Virus record (IMG/VR): IMGVR_UViG_3300046804_003859
Span: 1 to 64,000 of that record
Direction: 5' to 3' (one strand)
Length of the DNA: 64,000 nt
Source of the DNA: a virus
The notes under the pieces were generated by a model. That model had not been told where the DNA came from. It did not search any database and saw only the letters and a program-made list of their open reading frames with translations. This document shows, one piece after another, positions 39,770 to 47,820 of this stretch. The stretch's first letter is position 1. The number at the start of each line of letters is the position of its first letter. The position numbers and the translations under genes are program-made.

Positions 39770-40259
39770 CTTTCTTCCTGATTGGTTTTTTCATCTCATT
39801 ACCCTTTTAGGTATGGGTGGTATTATAGCTAGTTTTTTCCTAGGTATGATACCGTTTATTAGTAAATATAAATTACCATTACAAATTATCTCTATTGTAC
39901 TACTCATCGGTGGTATCTATATGGAAGGTGCTATGAGTAATGAAGCTAAATGGCAGATGATGGTAAAAGAGATGGAAGTCAAAGTGAAGGAAGCAGAAAT
40001 AAAGTCTATGGAAGCTAATCAAGCATTAGAAGCCACTATAGTAGAAAAAACAGTAGTAGTAAAAGAAAAAGGTAAAGCTCGCATTGAGTATATAAATCGT
40101 TTAGTAGAAGGTAGGACAGTAGAGATTGTAAAAGATATGAGTGCAGAAGAAAAAGAAGCGTTCTTAAAGAAGCAAAAAGAGTTGCAAGATGCTTTACAAA
40201 ACTGCCCTGTACCTAAAATAATTGTAGAAGAACATAACAAAGTAGTGGAGCAAAAATGA
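39756..40259 (+). CDS. Inner-membrane spanin-like protein (i-spanin)
   Basis: The 167-residue protein has two hydrophobic segments at the N-terminus (FFHLITLLGMGGIIASFFLG and LPLQIISIVLLIGGIYM) and then a long charged coiled coil (residues 65-150) that would lie in the periplasm. The next gene, overlapping by four bases, encodes a short lipoprotein; this pair is the layout of Rz/Rz1-type spanins that fuse the inner and outer membranes at lysis. Confidence 0.7.
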   Translation: MWLLNFLPDWFFHLITLLGMGGIIASFFLGMIPFISKYKLPLQIISIVLLIGGIYMEGAMSNEAKWQMMVKEMEVKVKEAEIKSMEANQALEATIVEKTVVVKEKGKARIEYINRLVEGRTVEIVKDMSAEEKEAFLKKQKELQDALQNCPVPKIIVEEHNKVVEQK

Positions 40260-40522
40260 AAAAACTGTTACTATTAACTATCTTAATATTAGCTGGTTGC
40301 TCTACTCCAGTACCTATTAAACCAAAGTTTCCAGCAGTACCCAAACCATTAACAGAAGCCTGTACTACTCTTAAAAAAATTGAAGGGGATCCGGTATCTA
40401 TAGTGGATTTACACAAAGTAGTAGTAGAAAATTATACGTTATATTATGAGTGTGCAGTCAAGGTAGAAGGCTGGAACGAGTGGTATACAACGCAAAAGAA
40501 AATATACGAAGAAGTAAAATAA
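40256..40522 (+). CDS. Outer-membrane spanin-like lipoprotein (o-spanin)
   Basis: The first 15 residues end in the lipobox LAGC (LLLLTILILAGCSTP), so it is a lipoprotein with a mature chain of about 74 residues starting CSTPVPIKPKFPAVPKP, proline-rich as in Rz1. It overlaps the i-spanin gene and would pair with it to bridge the envelope. Mature length is a little longer than Rz1. Confidence 0.75.
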   Translation: MKKLLLLTILILAGCSTPVPIKPKFPAVPKPLTEACTTLKKIEGDPVSIVDLHKVVVENYTLYYECAVKVEGWNEWYTTQKKIYEEVK

Positions 40523-40532
40523 TAGGAAGAAT

Positions 40533-42326
40533 ATGCCTCAGTATCTAGGTTTAGAGATCGACTATGGTCGAGATTCATTGTTTGACATTTTAGGTTTAAA
40601 GCGATTACAAGAATCGTACATGAAAGAAGACGAACAGTCACCACAGGAAAGATTCGCATATGTATCTAAAGCTTTTGGATCGAATCAAGAACATGCTCAG
40701 CGTTTATACACTTATGCTTCTAAGCATTGGCTTAGTTATAGCACCCCGATTCTCTCATTTGGTAGATCCAGCCGTGGTCTACCTATCAGTTGTTTTCTTC
40801 CTTATCTTGATGACTCTGCAGAGGGCTTGGTAAGTACATTATCAGAAGTTAATTGGTTATCTATGTTAGGAGGTGGTGTTGGAATTGGTCTGGGTATTCG
40901 TTCTGCTGACGATAAGTCAGTTGGCATTATGCCTCACTTACGTACATATGATGCGTCTTCCTTGGCGTACAGACAGGGTCGTACAAGGCGTGGTTCTTAT
41001 GCTGCTTACCTTGATATCAGTCATCCTGATATTATGTTATTCCTGGAAATGAGAAAGCCTACTGGCGATCCTAACATGCGTACTCTTAATCTGCATCACG
41101 GGATTAATATACCTGATAAGTTTATGCAGTTAATCGAAAAGAGTATGCAGGATAAAGAAGCAGACGATTCATGGGAATTAATAGATCCGCATAATGGAGA
41201 AGTTAAAGAAGTAGTATCTGCTAAAGAGTTATGGCAAAGAGTTTTAGATATAAGGATGCAGACAGGTGAGCCTTATTTACATTTTATTGATACTTCTAAT
41301 CGCAATATGCCTGATTTTCAGAAACGGCTCGGGTTAAGTATTAAACAATCTAACTTATGTAGTGAAATTATATTACCAACAGATAAACAGCGTACAGCAG
41401 TTTGTTGTTTATCATCAGTGAATTTGGAGTATTACGATGATTGGAAAAATGATAAACTTTTTCTACGGGACGTCGCAGAGATGTTGGATAACGTACTTCA
41501 GTACTTTATCGACAATGCTCCTGACGCTATTAGCCGGGCCAAGTACTCTGCTAGTCAAGAGCGTAGCATTGGTGTGGGCGCTCTTGGTTTTCATGCTTAT
41601 TTACAAAGAAACAATATTGCCTTTGAGAGTCCTATGGCAGTCGGACGCAACAAACAAATCTTTAAACACATTAGAGAAAAACTAGATGAAGCTAACCTAC
41701 AGCTGGGTTCTGAAAGAGGTGAAGCACGCGATACAGTGGGCACCGGTCGGCGCTTTTCTCACCTTATGGCTATTGCACCCAATGCCTCTAGTAGTATTAT
41801 TATGGGTAATACCAGTCCTAGTATTGAACCATATCGTGCAAACGCTTATAGACAAGATACCCTCTCAGGTGCACACTTAAACAAGAATAAGTACCTAGAT
41901 AATATTATTAAAGAGAAATGCGAGGCTGACTCAAAGCTTGATTATAATGAGATTTGGTCGAGTATTATTGCTAATGATGGTTCAGTGCAACACCTTGATA
42001 TTATCGATGATTGGACTAAAGATGTATTTAAAACATCTATGGAAATCGATCAAAGATGGGTTGTTGAGCATGCAGCTGATAGACAGCATTTTATCGATCA
42101 AGCACAATCACTTAACCTTTTCTTTAGACCAGATGTAAATGTAAAATACTTACATGCAGTTCATTTCATGGCATGGAAGTTAGGTTTAAAAACACTTTAC
42201 TACTGCAGATCAGAAAAGATTGGTAAAGCAGATAAAGTAGCTAGAAAAATTGAAAGACAAGCAATCCAAGAGATTGATTTAAAGGCATTAACCGAAGGTG
42301 ATGCATGTTTAGCGTGTGAGGGATAA
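40533..42326 (+). CDS. nrdA: Ribonucleotide reductase large subunit, NrdA-like
   Basis: The 597-residue protein matches class I R1: SNLCSEI carries the active-site cysteine region, and SASQERSIGVGALGFHAYLQ and the TSPSIEP loop are conserved. The C-terminus CLACEG holds the swinging CxxC pair that thioredoxin reduces (a thioredoxin is encoded at 43 kb). It is shorter than E. coli NrdA (761) and has no N-terminal ATP-cone, so allosteric control of overall activity is probably absent, as in other phage enzymes. NrdB is at 43.2 kb. Confidence 0.95.
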   Translation: MPQYLGLEIDYGRDSLFDILGLKRLQESYMKEDEQSPQERFAYVSKAFGSNQEHAQRLYTYASKHWLSYSTPILSFGRSSRGLPISCFLPYLDDSAEGLVSTLSEVNWLSMLGGGVGIGLGIRSADDKSVGIMPHLRTYDASSLAYRQGRTRRGSYAAYLDISHPDIMLFLEMRKPTGDPNMRTLNLHHGINIPDKFMQLIEKSMQDKEADDSWELIDPHNGEVKEVVSAKELWQRVLDIRMQTGEPYLHFIDTSNRNMPDFQKRLGLSIKQSNLCSEIILPTDKQRTAVCCLSSVNLEYYDDWKNDKLFLRDVAEMLDNVLQYFIDNAPDAISRAKYSASQERSIGVGALGFHAYLQRNNIAFESPMAVGRNKQIFKHIREKLDEANLQLGSERGEARDTVGTGRRFSHLMAIAPNASSSIIMGNTSPSIEPYRANAYRQDTLSGAHLNKNKYLDNIIKEKCEADSKLDYNEIWSSIIANDGSVQHLDIIDDWTKDVFKTSMEIDQRWVVEHAADRQHFIDQAQSLNLFFRPDVNVKYLHAVHFMAWKLGLKTLYYCRSEKIGKADKVARKIERQAIQEIDLKALTEGDACLACEG

Positions 42327-42327
42327 T

Positions 42328-42468
42328 ATGGCAAAGCAAAGACAAGATTTAACTAAATTATCACGTAAATCAGTTCACAAAAGAACTAACCAAGGTGGTC
42401 ATGTTAAAACATCTAGTATGAATAAATCTGCTAGACGTTCGTTTAAAAAAGATAGAGGGCAAGGCTAG
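42328..42468 (+). CDS. Small basic protein, T4-like marine phage type
   Basis: ATG 42328 to TAG at 42466-42468 gives 46 residues starting MAKQRQDLTKLSRKSVHKR and ending with NKSARRSFKKDRGQG. Very basic; similar small proteins occur after nrdA in marine T4-like phages. It could bind nucleic acid. It overlaps the following GTG start by one base. Confidence 0.65.
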   Translation: MAKQRQDLTKLSRKSVHKRTNQGGHVKTSSMNKSARRSFKKDRGQG

Positions 42469-42659
42469 TGCCTAGGATAAAACGCCCAGTTGTTCGACAT
42501 TTTAGTAAGCGTAGATGGTCCTTTAAAGGATTGAGAAGTCGATATTTTTGGAAGCAGCGACTTGTAAAAAATCTTAAACATATAAGAAATTTTCATTTTT
42601 ACCATACTAAACTTTCTAATAAGTTTTGGTGTGCAATCCATAAAGAAATTAAGAGTTAA
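42468..42659 (+). CDS. Small basic hypothetical protein
   Basis: GTG 42468 lies in the previous stop (TAGTG). The 63 residues (MPRIKRPVVRHFSKRRWSFK start) are Arg/Lys/His/aromatic-rich. No domain recognised. The next gene begins in the base after its stop. Confidence 0.55.
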   Translation: MPRIKRPVVRHFSKRRWSFKGLRSRYFWKQRLVKNLKHIRNFHFYHTKLSNKFWCAIHKEIKS

Positions 42660-42986
42660 ATGCTTAACATTTCAGATTCAGCTACAAAAAAAATTAAAGA
42701 AGTCATTGACGAGGAAGGTAACGAGGATCTTAAGTTACGTATCTTCGTTCAGGGTGGAGGTTGTTCTGGGTTTCAGTATGGCTTTACTTTAGATGAAAAA
42801 GCAGAAGAAGATGATTTTTCTTTTGAGAAAAACGGAGTACAAGTTCTAGTAGACCCTATGAGTATGCAGTATTTACAAGAAGCAGAAATAGATTATGAGA
42901 AGACGTTGACCTCGGCAGAATTCAAAATTAAAAATCCAAACGTAACAGCTACTTGTGGCTGTGGGTCAAGTTTTACAGTTAACTAA
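42660..42986 (+). CDS. A-type iron-sulfur carrier, ErpA/IscA-like
   Basis: The 108-residue protein has the three conserved cysteines of A-type carriers: [11 protein letters not shown] near residues 32-42 and the C-terminal CGCGSSF. It accepts Fe-S clusters from the scaffold and passes them to apo-proteins. It lies between NrdA and NrdB, with thioredoxin next, which suggests support for redox and iron proteins during nucleotide synthesis. Confidence 0.93.
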   Translation: MLNISDSATKKIKEVIDEEGNEDLKLRIFVQGGGCSGFQYGFTLDEKAEEDDFSFEKNGVQVLVDPMSMQYLQEAEIDYEKTLTSAEFKIKNPNVTATCGCGSSFTVN

Positions 42987-42994
42987 GGAAAGCA

Positions 42995-43240
42995 ATGAAG
43001 AAGGTAATGCGATTTACAGCATCGTGGTGTGGTCCCTGCAAGATGCTTGAAAAGACTTTACAAGAGGTAAATTTAGGTGTACCTATAGAAGTAATTGATA
43101 TTGATAATGATCCAACTTTAGCTACAGAGTTTAAAGTTAGAGGTGTCCCGACTCTTGTATTAGTAGAAGATAATATCGAGAAAAAAAGACTAGTAGGTAA
43201 TAAAACAAAACAAGAATTAGAGGCGTTTGTAAATGATTAA
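42995..43240 (+). CDS. Thioredoxin-like protein
   Basis: The short 81-residue protein has the WCGPCK active site (ASWCGPCKMLEKTL, about residues 9-22) and the cis-proline GVPTLVLV. It is a compact thioredoxin, probably the reductant for NrdA. It overlaps NrdB by eight bases, coupling their expression. Confidence 0.93.
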   Translation: MKKVMRFTASWCGPCKMLEKTLQEVNLGVPIEVIDIDNDPTLATEFKVRGVPTLVLVEDNIEKKRLVGNKTKQELEAFVND

Positions 43241-44225
43241 AAAACAAAGTACAAGTTTAACAGACGATAGAAACTCATTTAAACCTTTTTACTACCCATG
43301 GGCATTCGATGCCTGGTTAAAGCACGAACAAAGTCATTGGCTGCATACCGAAGTACCGATGCTAGAGGATGTTAAAGACTGGAAGAAAAAGTTAACAGTA
43401 GAAGAAAAACAATTTCTAACTCACATCTTTAGATTCTTTACTCAAGGAGATATTGATGTAGCAGGTGGATATGTAAAGAACTATCTACCATACTTCCCGC
43501 AACCAGAAGTTAGAATGATGTTGTTAGGTTTTGCAGCAAGAGAAGCATTACACATTGCTGCTTACTCGCACCTAATTGAAACATTAGGTATGCCTGAAAC
43601 CACCTATTCGGAGTTTTTAGAGTATGAAGAAATGCGTGCTAAACACGATTACGTTCTTGGTCTTAGCTCACAGAATGGCGATCGCGCTTCTACTGCTGCT
43701 CATATTGCAGTATTCAGTGCTTTCACCGAAGGGATGCAACTATTCAGTTCCTTTATCATGCTACTTAACTTCCCTCGCCATGGTAAAATGAAAGGCATGG
43801 GTCAGATTGTGACTTGGTCTATTGTGGATGAAACACAGCATGCAGAGTCGATGATTAAACTATTCCGTACCTACATAGAAGAAAATAGGGAGATATGGAA
43901 TGACGATCTTAAGTCAAGAATTTATACCATTGCTGAAAAAATGGTTGAACTCGAAGATAAGTTTATTGATCTGGCATTTTCTATGGGTGGGATGCCTGAT
44001 CTATCTGCTGATGACGTCAAATCATACATACGCTACATTGCTGATCGCAGGCTCATATCTCTTGGCCTTAAGGGTATTTTTAAAGTCAAGAAGAACCCGC
44101 TACCATGGGTGGAAGAGATGATCAATGCACCTACCCATACTAACTTCTTTGAAAATAGAGCAACTGATTATGCTAAAGGAGCATTAAGTGGAGACTGGAC
44201 AGACGTCTGGGGAAAAGCAGCCTGA
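43233..44225 (+). CDS. nrdB: Ribonucleotide reductase small subunit, NrdB-like
   Basis: The 330-residue protein has the diiron ligands in the usual order: FTQGDID (Asp), REALHIAAY (E-x-x-H and the radical tyrosine), TEGMQLFSSF (Glu) and VDETQHAESM (ExxH). The tyrosine is present, so it is a normal class Ia-type enzyme. It makes the tyrosyl radical for NrdA. The next gene starts inside its end. Confidence 0.95.
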   Translation: MIKKQSTSLTDDRNSFKPFYYPWAFDAWLKHEQSHWLHTEVPMLEDVKDWKKKLTVEEKQFLTHIFRFFTQGDIDVAGGYVKNYLPYFPQPEVRMMLLGFAAREALHIAAYSHLIETLGMPETTYSEFLEYEEMRAKHDYVLGLSSQNGDRASTAAHIAVFSAFTEGMQLFSSFIMLLNFPRHGKMKGMGQIVTWSIVDETQHAESMIKLFRTYIEENREIWNDDLKSRIYTIAEKMVELEDKFIDLAFSMGGMPDLSADDVKSYIRYIADRRLISLGLKGIFKVKKNPLPWVEEMINAPTHTNFFENRATDYAKGALSGDWTDVWGKAA

Positions 44226-44379
44226 TTACGCTAAAGAAAGATATGACTTTTGTATGACGTGTACTGAATTTAACGAGTCATTAAAAATTTGTAAGCAATG
44301 TTATTGTTGGATGCCTGGTAAAACTAAACTTAAGTCAGCAAAGTGTCCATTAGGGTTTTGGGGTCCGGTGAATGAATAA
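44188..44379 (+). CDS. Small zinc-ribbon-like protein
   Basis: GTG 44188 starts a 63-residue protein inside the end of nrdB; ATG 44254 is in frame but would remove one cysteine. It has FCMTCTEF, CKQCYCWM and KCPLGFW, a CxxC...CxxCxC...C pattern that suggests a zinc knuckle. Similar short proteins are common in marine T4-like phages. It overlaps the deaminase by eight bases. Confidence 0.6.
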   Translation: METGQTSGEKQPDYAKERYDFCMTCTEFNESLKICKQCYCWMPGKTKLKSAKCPLGFWGPVNE

Positions 44380-44809
44380 TAAAATGATTCAAGCTCATAT
44401 GAAGGTAGCAGAAGTTTATTCTAAACTATCCCATGCAAAGAGACTACAGGTAGGTGCTATCGTTGTAAAAGATAATCGAGTTATAAGTATCGGTTACAAC
44501 GGTACGCCTGCTGGTTGGGATAACGTATGTGAAGAAGTAATTGTACGATATGAGAACGGTAAAGAGGAAACTAAAACTAAGCCAGAAGTAATTCATGCAG
44601 AAGCTAATGCTATAGCTAAGCTTGCTCGCTCTAATGAATCTGGTGAAGAGGCAGATTTATTTCTTACTCATGCACCTTGTATGGAATGCAGTAAGTTAAT
44701 TTTTACCTCTGGTATAAAAAACGTTTATTATAAAAACAAATACAGAGATGATTCAGGGTTACAATTTTTACACCAGTGTGGTGTCAACGTTTATAAGGTA
44801 GATGAATGA
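44372..44809 (+). CDS. dCMP deaminase
   Basis: The 145-residue protein has the zinc site HAEANA (His and catalytic Glu) and PCMEC (two cysteines), in the spacing of deoxycytidylate deaminases. It converts dCMP to dUMP, the substrate of ThyX. It is part of the nucleotide group with nrdA, nrdB and thyX. Confidence 0.93.
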   Translation: MNNKMIQAHMKVAEVYSKLSHAKRLQVGAIVVKDNRVISIGYNGTPAGWDNVCEEVIVRYENGKEETKTKPEVIHAEANAIAKLARSNESGEEADLFLTHAPCMECSKLIFTSGIKNVYYKNKYRDDSGLQFLHQCGVNVYKVDE

Positions 44810-44952
44810 AGCAGTACGAATGCTATCATTGTGACGCAATCTTTAAGATAAAACACAGTTTACAAGATGAAACTTATCAAGTTTACTTTTGTCCGTTTTG
44901 CGGTGGTGATATAGAGGAAGAAGAAGACGAGGATATGGATTACGACGAATGA
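44806..44952 (+). CDS. Small zinc-ribbon protein
   Basis: ATG 44806 to TGA at 44950-44952 gives 48 residues: MKQYECYHCDAIFKIKHS, then FCPFCGGDIEEEEDEDM. Two CxxC pairs 21 residues apart form a zinc ribbon, followed by an acidic tail. It overlaps the deaminase and the next gene by four bases each, which supports translation. Confidence 0.65.
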   Translation: MKQYECYHCDAIFKIKHSLQDETYQVYFCPFCGGDIEEEEDEDMDYDE

Positions 44953-45344
44953 CATGGACTTACAATAATGAGCCTTATCTAGACCCTGGAGAATATTATG
45001 GTTTCGTATACATCATCACAAATCTGTTATCTGGTAAGCAATACATCGGTAAGAAATTTTTCTGGACAACAAAACGTAAACAAGTTAACAAAGTCCGTAA
45101 AAGAATTAAAGTCGAATCCGACTGGAAAGAATATTGGAGTTCTTCTGACGAAGTCAAGGCAGATGTAGAACAATTCGGTCCAGAAAACTTTAAACGAGAA
45201 ATAATTTACTTATGTAAAAACAAAGGTACAGTTAATTACTTAGAAGCGAAAGAGCAATTTACCAGAAGTGTTTTAGAAAACCGGGATAAGTGGTATAATT
45301 CGTGGATAATGGTTAAGGTGAGTAGATCACACATTAAATTATGA
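44949..45344 (+). CDS. GIY-YIG-like nuclease-domain protein
   Basis: GFVYIITNLLSGKQYIGKKF near residues 18-37 matches the G(I/F)xYI...YIGK pattern of GIY-YIG nucleases, and a glutamate (EAKEQF) near residue 100 could be catalytic. The 131-residue size suits a single domain without a DNA-binding extension. It may be a DNA-processing enzyme or a small endonuclease; no intron is seen beside it, so a homing role is not supported. Confidence 0.6.
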   Translation: MTWTYNNEPYLDPGEYYGFVYIITNLLSGKQYIGKKFFWTTKRKQVNKVRKRIKVESDWKEYWSSSDEVKADVEQFGPENFKREIIYLCKNKGTVNYLEAKEQFTRSVLENRDKWYNSWIMVKVSRSHIKL

Positions 45345-46273
45345 TTATTATTATTGTAACCTTTTTGACCGCGCTAGCCTTATCGGTTATCGCGGCTTAT
45401 TTTTCTGTGATAGGTTTAATGGCAATATTTGCTGCAGCTGCGGTACCTATTGCTGTAATGGGAGCAGCTCTTGAAGCGGCAAAAGTAGTTGCTGCATCCT
45501 GGACATATCGTAATTGGAAAACCGCTCCTAAGGTGCTGAAGTATTACTTAGTAGTTTCAGTTGTAATACTTTCTCTTATAACTTCGATGGGTATATTTGG
45601 TTACTTATCGAAAGCTCATTTAGATCAATCCTTACCCTCTAATGATGTCTTAGCTAAGGTAGCTTTATTAGATGAAAAGATTAAAATCGAAAAAGACAAC
45701 ATTGAAACTAACCGTAAGGCACTTAAACAGTTTGACGAGGCAGTGGATCAGATTATGGCACGCTCGGAAGACTCGAAGGGAGCTGAGCGTGCAGTCTCGT
45801 TACGACGTTCCCAGCAGAAAGAACGTATCAGGTTGGTTCAAGAAATCGACGCGTCTAATAAAGTCCTCAAAAAGTTGTCGGATGAGAGAGCACCAATTGC
45901 TGCGGAGTTACGCAAATTGGAGGTTGAGGTCGGGCCGTTAAAATATATTGCTGCATTCTTTTATGGAGATAATCCTAATACTAATGACTTAGAGAGAGCA
46001 GTAAGATGGGTAATCATTACGTTAATATTTGTATTTGATCCTCTAGCTATTCTACTCCTTATTAGTGCTAATATGTCACTAGTACAATATAAAGAAAAAG
46101 ACAAGAAGTTACGACCTGATAGCTCAGGTACTTTTAGTGACTTCAGTAACCTTAAGTCTGAATGGGACGAATCCCTTAAAGAAAGAGTTACAGAAGATAG
46201 TACTGTGAAAGTAGATAGATCACGCATTCACGAAATACCTAAAGAAATAATGGATAAAGTGTTTCGTAGATAA
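45341..46273 (+). CDS. Multi-span membrane protein with coiled coil
   Basis: The 310-residue protein has at least three N-terminal hydrophobic segments (residues 3-50 and 68-90), a long coiled coil (105-205; ALLDEKIKIEKDNIETNRKA) and a further hydrophobic region (WVIITLIFVFDPLAILLLIS, near 223-242). It resembles membrane proteins of marine phages whose function is unknown; superinfection exclusion or host envelope change are possibilities. It begins in the stop of the GIY-YIG gene. Confidence 0.65.
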   Translation: MIIIIVTFLTALALSVIAAYFSVIGLMAIFAAAAVPIAVMGAALEAAKVVAASWTYRNWKTAPKVLKYYLVVSVVILSLITSMGIFGYLSKAHLDQSLPSNDVLAKVALLDEKIKIEKDNIETNRKALKQFDEAVDQIMARSEDSKGAERAVSLRRSQQKERIRLVQEIDASNKVLKKLSDERAPIAAELRKLEVEVGPLKYIAAFFYGDNPNTNDLERAVRWVIITLIFVFDPLAILLLISANMSLVQYKEKDKKLRPDSSGTFSDFSNLKSEWDESLKERVTEDSTVKVDRSRIHEIPKEIMDKVFRR

Positions 46274-46274
46274 T

Positions 46275-46303
46275 TTGCATTGTCATCGGTATTATCATAT
46301 AAT
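46275..46303 (+). promoter_or_regulatory. Sigma70-type promoter TTGCAT-17-TATAAT
   Basis: TTGCAT (46275-46280), 17 bases and TATAAT (46298-46303). The expected start of transcription is about 46310, which is the ATG of the next gene, so the transcript would be leaderless or nearly so. Confidence 0.55.
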
Positions 46304-46309
46304 AATACT

Positions 46310-46501
46310 ATGATACTAATTCATCCAGATTACAGGCATTGTTACTTCGAGGGTTGGGATTCTCGAATGAGCGACTTGTATGTAAATCCTTATATTATGG
46401 ATTTCGAGACGGACAAGTATCATGCATGGAAACATGGATGGGAAGATTGTGATATAGAACTTCAAAGTGACGAGGATAATAATGGTATCGACCATGTATA
46501 G
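46310..46501 (+). CDS. RMF-like small protein (ribosome modulation factor pattern)
   Basis: The 63-residue protein has YFEGWDSRMSDLYVNPY, then YHAWKHGWEDCDI. This matches the RMF pattern: G-Y-x-x-G...(C/N)PY...W-x-x-GW. RMF dimerises 70S ribosomes into inactive 100S particles. In a phage it could control host translation. The assignment rests on a short pattern, so it is tentative. The ATG is at the expected transcription start and lacks a Shine-Dalgarno. Confidence 0.5.
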   Translation: MILIHPDYRHCYFEGWDSRMSDLYVNPYIMDFETDKYHAWKHGWEDCDIELQSDEDNNGIDHV

Positions 46502-46772
46502 TACTTGGGATGAAAAAGAGCAAAAAATATTTCGTGACTGGATTAAAAGCCATCTGAAGATGGGTCCAGTAACAGTAACCTTTAGTAAGAAAAATGGTAC
46601 GGAGCGTACTATGGTATGTACTCTTAAAGAAGAAGATGTAAAATATCATGAGAAGAAAACTGATAGAGTTAAAGAAGTAAGCGAAGATGTATGCCCTGTA
46701 TTTGATGTAGAGAAACAAGAATGGCGCTCGTTTAGATATGATTCTCTAAAGGAGGTGCGCTTTGACATCTAA
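46482..46772 (+). CDS. SH3-like beta-barrel protein (WYL_2-like)
   Basis: ATG 46482 is preceded by gacgagg. The 96-residue protein has MGPVTVTFSKKNGTERTMVC and ends VFDVEKQEWRSFRYDSLKEV, the pattern of small phage SH3-barrel proteins. A weak start alternative is ATG 46494. It may bind nucleic acid or protein; no enzyme motif is present. It overlaps the RMF-like gene by 20 bases. Confidence 0.7.
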   Translation: MVSTMYSTWDEKEQKIFRDWIKSHLKMGPVTVTFSKKNGTERTMVCTLKEEDVKYHEKKTDRVKEVSEDVCPVFDVEKQEWRSFRYDSLKEVRFDI

Positions 46773-47820
46773 AGAACCTAAAGTTAGTAATCTATCAGAA
46801 GATTATACTTCTCAGCTTGCGCATGCTTTCTCGTTCTATAACATGAACTGTGATAAGAAAGATGCGCGGGTATACATGCGTAACTATCTTAAGAATGAAG
46901 ATAAGACCGGTCAATCTTTAAAAAAGTTTGACGATGTACCTGATACACATTTTGTAAATACCTATGGTTGGTTAGCACGAGTTGTATCTAATGGTGGTTC
47001 ATTAAGAACCGATCACTTAGATAATTTTAACAAGTATGTATCTAGCATGCTTCAAGTTAATCATCCTAAGAAACAGATTGTGGTAGATACCCCTCGTCCT
47101 TCAGTACAAGATTATATGAAGGAGAAGGCTAAGGAATACATAGGTGAACTGGAAGGTGTCATTGATGAAGTTTTAAAGTCGGGTAGTGACTTTAGTTTAT
47201 ATAATGATCTTAAGCAGAAGCAGATACCTAAACCGTATTGTGCAGATATTCAAGAGTGGGTAACTGATAAGATTAAAGAGTACGTCTCTGTATATGACTC
47301 TACTGATTCCGATATTAAAGAGGGATACTCTAATATCGGTAAACGTAAGCTAATGTCTTTAGTAAAAATGCTTCAACAGTTTGAAGAAGATCTGCAAAAG
47401 TATTCTGACTTCAAAAAAGCTAATCGTAAACCTAGAGTTAAGAAAGCAAAACCAGCATCTGTTCAAGTAGCGAAGATGAAGTATAAGAAAGAAGATACGG
47501 AAGCAAGAGTAACTTCTATTCATCCTGCTGAGATGGTTGGTGCTTCACAAGTATGGGTATATAATTCAAAGTATAAGAAATTAGCTGTTTACAGAACTGA
47601 TTCTTCTTTAGGCATTCAGGTTAAGGGGTCTACGTTACAGAATTATGACCCTGAGTTGTGTGAGCAGAAGGTAGTACGTAGACCTGAAGCTTTTCTTCCT
47701 ATAATATTAGACGCATCTAAAGTTAAGTTGCGTAAGATTATGGATGAGCTGACTACTAAAGGTTCAGATGTTAACGGTCGTATAAACGAAGAATGTATAA
47801 TACTGAGAGCAATTAAGTGA
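46762..47820 (+). CDS. Conserved T4-like marine phage protein, unknown function
   Basis: A TTG at 46762 has a strong Shine-Dalgarno (aaaggaggt) in the end of the preceding gene, which is why this non-ATG start is chosen. The 352-residue protein has a helical N-terminal half, a basic linker (KKANRKPRVKKAKPAS) and a beta-rich C-terminal half (MVGASQVWVYNSKYKKLAVY). It is next to RNase H. Function unknown; DNA or nucleoprotein binding is plausible. Confidence 0.65.
   Translation: MTSKEPKVSNLSEDYTSQLAHAFSFYNMNCDKKDARVYMRNYLKNEDKTGQSLKKFDDVPDTHFVNTYGWLARVVSNGGSLRTDHLDNFNKYVSSMLQVNHPKKQIVVDTPRPSVQDYMKEKAKEYIGELEGVIDEVLKSGSDFSLYNDLKQKQIPKPYCADIQEWVTDKIKEYVSVYDSTDSDIKEGYSNIGKRKLMSLVKMLQQFEEDLQKYSDFKKANRKPRVKKAKPASVQVAKMKYKKEDTEARVTSIHPAEMVGASQVWVYNSKYKKLAVYRTDSSLGIQVKGSTLQNYDPELCEQKVVRRPEAFLPIILDASKVKLRKIMDELTTKGSDVNGRINEECIILRAIK

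Noticed and set aside
44949-45344. Homing endonuclease with intron
   Set aside because: The GIY-YIG-like protein lies in a continuous operon with overlapping neighbours, and no interrupted host gene or group I/II intron was seen.
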